From Mariprofundus sp. (GTDB lineage Bacteria > Pseudomonadota > Zetaproteobacteria > Mariprofundales > Mariprofundaceae), in the NCBI GenBank assembly GCA_030951095.1, contig JAUZQI010000185.1, positions 1 to 9,018 on the forward strand: a stretch of DNA of 9,018 bases. The letters are read 5' to 3'. Positions 7,238-9,018 of this stretch are shown here, piece by piece. The notes beneath the pieces are model-generated. The model saw nothing but the letters and a program-made list of their open reading frames with translations, made no database searches and had not been told where the DNA came from. The position numbers were made by a program, and so were the translations under genes. The stretch's first letter is position 1. Each line of letters starts with the position of its first letter.

Positions 7238-8817
7238 CTGTCAATACATGGTTTGCCGAAAAAATGGGTGATCACGGTATCCACAGCACCTACCTGGAGG
7301 ATCATCATCCGGCGCATATGCCTTGTCTGGAGATCCGCCTCATTGACTGGAGCAGTGCCGCACAACTGGCACGTCAGCTGGATATGCGCTTTACCGCCCT
7401 CTGGGCCGCTGAAGGTGGCGAACATGATGAGCATTTGCGTTATACCTATATGGTTTTTGCCCATCCAAAACACCGGCATGTCATGCTGCGTACGGCACTG
7501 AGAGCAAATGAACCGTCCGTCAGCTCCATTAGCGAACATTATATCGCGGCCATGCGTATGGAACGTGTCATACAGGAGATGTTCGGTATAGAAGTGAACG
7601 GGATTCCGGATCCCCGCCCATGGCTGAAACACGAACACTGGCCCGCAGATGCGCACCCTTTATGCGGAGATTTCGCGGCTGACAGCGTCATGCCGCGCAG
7701 TCCCGGCGAGTACCCCTTTATCAAGGCAGAAGGCAGTGGCGTCTATGAGATACCTGTTGGTCCGGTGCATGCAGGTATCATCGAACCCGGACATTTCCGT
7801 TTCCTGGCGGTTGGCGAGCATATTCTCAATCTGGAAGAACGTCTGGGTTACACGCACAAGGGCATCGAAAAACGACTGCAGGGACAACAAGCTGAGCAGG
7901 CCATACACCTGGCATCACGGGCTTCCGGCGATATGACGGTTGCATTCGGGTGGGCCTTTGCCCGAGCTGCCGAAGCGGCCACCGGATTGCTTATACCAGC
8001 TCGCGCCAGCGCCCTGCGGGCAATCCTCTGCGAACGAGAAAGAATGGCCAACCATATCGGAGATATCGGAGCCATCTGCAATGATGCCTCTTTTGCCTTT
8101 ATGCAGGCACAGATGCAGCGCTTGCGGGAAGACATGGCCCGGTTGCACAAACAGTTATTCGGCCACCGCCTGCTGATGGATCTGATAAAACCCGGCGGGG
8201 TAAGCGTTGATCTGAATGCAGAGCAAAACCTGCTGTTGCGACAACAGACATCTGCACTGGCTATTGAGGTTGAATCGTTACGCTCAATCTATGCCGATCA
8301 CTCCGGTATTCAGGAGCGCGTGATCGGTTCCGGCACTGTCAGTCTGGAAGAAGCTAGATCCATCGGGCTGACCGGTTACGCAGGCAGGGCATCGGGCATC
8401 TATGCCGATGAACGCGTGGAAGAGGCCTACCCCCCCTATGACAGGCTCAATGTCCGCATACCTGAAGGCAGGGATGGTGATGTTGCCACCCGTGTATGGG
8501 TGCGTTTTGAAGAAATAGCCGAGTCAGCCCGTCTGATTGAAACATTGCTTGGCGATTTGCCGGACGATGATATCTGCTCGGCGTGGCAGGCTCCGGATGC
8601 TGGCGTCTCGGGACTGGCCTGCATCGAATCATGGCGCGGTGAAATTGTATGCTGGGTCCGCTTTGGCAATCATGGACACATAGACCGCTGCACCCTGCAC
8701 GACCCGTCAGAAGTCAACTGGCTAGGGCTCGAACTTGCCGTACGGCATGTGCCTGTGCCTGATTTTCCGTTGAACAACAAATCATTTAACTGCTCATATT
8801 CGGGCAATGACCTCTGA
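7234..8817 (+). CDS. hyfG: HyfG-like NuoC/NuoD fusion; hydrogenase large-subunit homologue lacking the Ni-Fe cysteines
   Basis: A 527-residue peripheral subunit on the cytoplasmic face. Residues 1-150 are NuoC-like, with ERVIQEMFGIEV and IPDPRPW (110-130). Residues 170-527 are NuoD/large-subunit-like, with PVGPVHAGIIEPGHFRF (174-190), then LGYTHKGIEKRL. In true group 4 hydrogenases such as HycE the next motif is RVCGIC; here it is R229-A-S231-G-D-M234, so both cysteines are replaced (Ser, Met) in an ungapped match with flanking L-A-x-R. At the C-terminus the CxxC motif is replaced by S521-Y-S-G524, aligned through the preceding DFPL. All four Ni ligands are gone, so it cannot form a Ni-Fe site. 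The protein also stops at residue 527, just after that point, without the tail that extends beyond the motif in HycE. The rest of the fold motifs are intact, so this is not a decaying gene. Start: ATGA overlap with hyfF and a good AGGTGGA at 7219-7225. Catalytic role unknown. Confidence 0.93.
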   Translation: MTVNTWFAEKMGDHGIHSTYLEDHHPAHMPCLEIRLIDWSSAAQLARQLDMRFTALWAAEGGEHDEHLRYTYMVFAHPKHRHVMLRTALRANEPSVSSISEHYIAAMRMERVIQEMFGIEVNGIPDPRPWLKHEHWPADAHPLCGDFAADSVMPRSPGEYPFIKAEGSGVYEIPVGPVHAGIIEPGHFRFLAVGEHILNLEERLGYTHKGIEKRLQGQQAEQAIHLASRASGDMTVAFGWAFARAAEAATGLLIPARASALRAILCERERMANHIGDIGAICNDASFAFMQAQMQRLREDMARLHKQLFGHRLLMDLIKPGGVSVDLNAEQNLLLRQQTSALAIEVESLRSIYADHSGIQERVIGSGTVSLEEARSIGLTGYAGRASGIYADERVEEAYPPYDRLNVRIPEGRDGDVATRVWVRFEEIAESARLIETLLGDLPDDDICSAWQAPDAGVSGLACIESWRGEIVCWVRFGNHGHIDRCTLHDPSEVNWLGLELAVRHVPVPDFPLNNKSFNCSYSGNDL

Positions 8818-9018
8818 TGTTACGTATACTGAAAAAAGCCCTGTTTACCGGCGTGAAAAGCGAAGCGCTGGGCGAAGCCGGACAACAGATTGAAACTGTC
8901 GGCCCGAAGCTGGAAGCCATCATCAAAAAACGGTTCCAGGGATCACTGGCCATCCGGGCTGTTGATGCGGGTTCCTGTAACGGTTGCGAACTGGAAATCC
9001 ATGCCACCAACAACTGTT
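8817..9018 (+). CDS. hyfI: HyfI-like iron-sulfur subunit (NuoB / hydrogenase small-subunit family), 3' end outside the window
   Basis: The first 67 residues of a small-subunit-like protein that passes electrons through a [4Fe-4S] cluster next to the large subunit. The start ATG shares one base with the hyfG stop (TGATG), so the two halves of the peripheral module are coupled. An amphipathic, Lys-rich N-terminus leads to AVDAGSCNGCELEIHA, with Cys54 and Cys57. CxGCE is the pattern of group 4 hydrogenase small subunits and of Ehr complexes; complex I NuoB has adjacent cysteines (CC). The remaining two cluster cysteines would lie beyond the right edge. The last visible residue is another Cys (67). 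In E. coli a ferredoxin-like subunit gene, hyfH, lies between hyfG and hyfI; here it is absent at this place. Too short for the six-frame listing threshold in full, but the match is clear. Confidence 0.9.
   Translation, partial: MLRILKKALFTGVKSEALGEAGQQIETVGPKLEAIIKKRFQGSLAIRAVDAGSCNGCELEIHATNNC

Noticed and set aside
7135..7656. Antisense open frame of 173 codons across the hyfF/hyfG junction
   Set aside because: Lies fully opposite two well-supported genes and shows no domain or ribosome binding site.
2114..9018. A genuine hydrogenase-4 or formate hydrogenlyase operon
   Set aside because: HyfG lacks all four Ni-Fe cysteine ligands and no formate dehydrogenase or maturation gene is visible.
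1..9018. CRISPR arrays, tRNA or rRNA genes, insertion sequences
   Set aside because: I saw no direct-repeat arrays, cloverleaf or rRNA-like stretches, or transposase motifs on either strand.

Overview
The window looks like chromosomal DNA of a mid-GC proteobacterium. The purine gene purH has typical gamma/beta/zeta-proteobacterial motifs, and codon use looks uniform across the window. I cannot name the genus. A chemolithoautotroph such as a zetaproteobacterium or an acidithiobacillus-like organism is a guess from the type of complex, not something the sequence proves. All genes read on the + strand.

Layout: (1) 1-1350 is the 3' part of purH, a housekeeping purine biosynthesis gene cut by the left edge. 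(2) 1351-1565 is a 215-base intergenic region. It has no convincing purH terminator, but it ends in a perfect 11-bp inverted repeat (1528-1561) wrapped around a sigma70-like promoter. (3) 1566-2117 encodes an XRE-type helix-turn-helix regulator with a C-terminal cupin domain. (4) 2114-9018 is a tightly packed series hyfB-hyfC-hyfE-hyfF-hyfG-hyfI, cut by the right edge. Every junction from the regulator onward overlaps by 1 or 4 bases (GTGA, ATGA, TGATG, ATGA, ATGA, TGATG), so regulator and complex are very probably one translationally coupled operon.

The series encodes a membrane complex related to respiratory complex I and group 4 [NiFe] hydrogenases. HyfB and HyfF are antiporter-like ion-pumping subunits, HyfE is NuoK-like, HyfC is the NuoH-like membrane anchor, HyfG is a fused NuoC/NuoD-like (hydrogenase large-subunit-like) protein, and HyfI is the NuoB-like (small-subunit-like) iron-sulfur protein. 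The key observation is that HyfG has lost all four cysteines that hold the Ni-Fe centre in true hydrogenases (R-A-S-G-D-M in place of R-x-C-G-x-C, and S-Y-S-G in place of C-x-x-C). HyfI keeps its CxxCE iron-sulfur motif, and the ion-channel Glu and Lys residues of HyfB and HyfF are intact. The complex is therefore not a hydrogenase. It belongs with the energy-converting hydrogenase-related (Ehr) complexes, whose substrate is unknown. The locus also lacks hyfA, hyfD and, between hyfG and hyfI, the ferredoxin-like hyfH. Annotation pipelines would probably label it 'hydrogenase-4'; that label would mislead.
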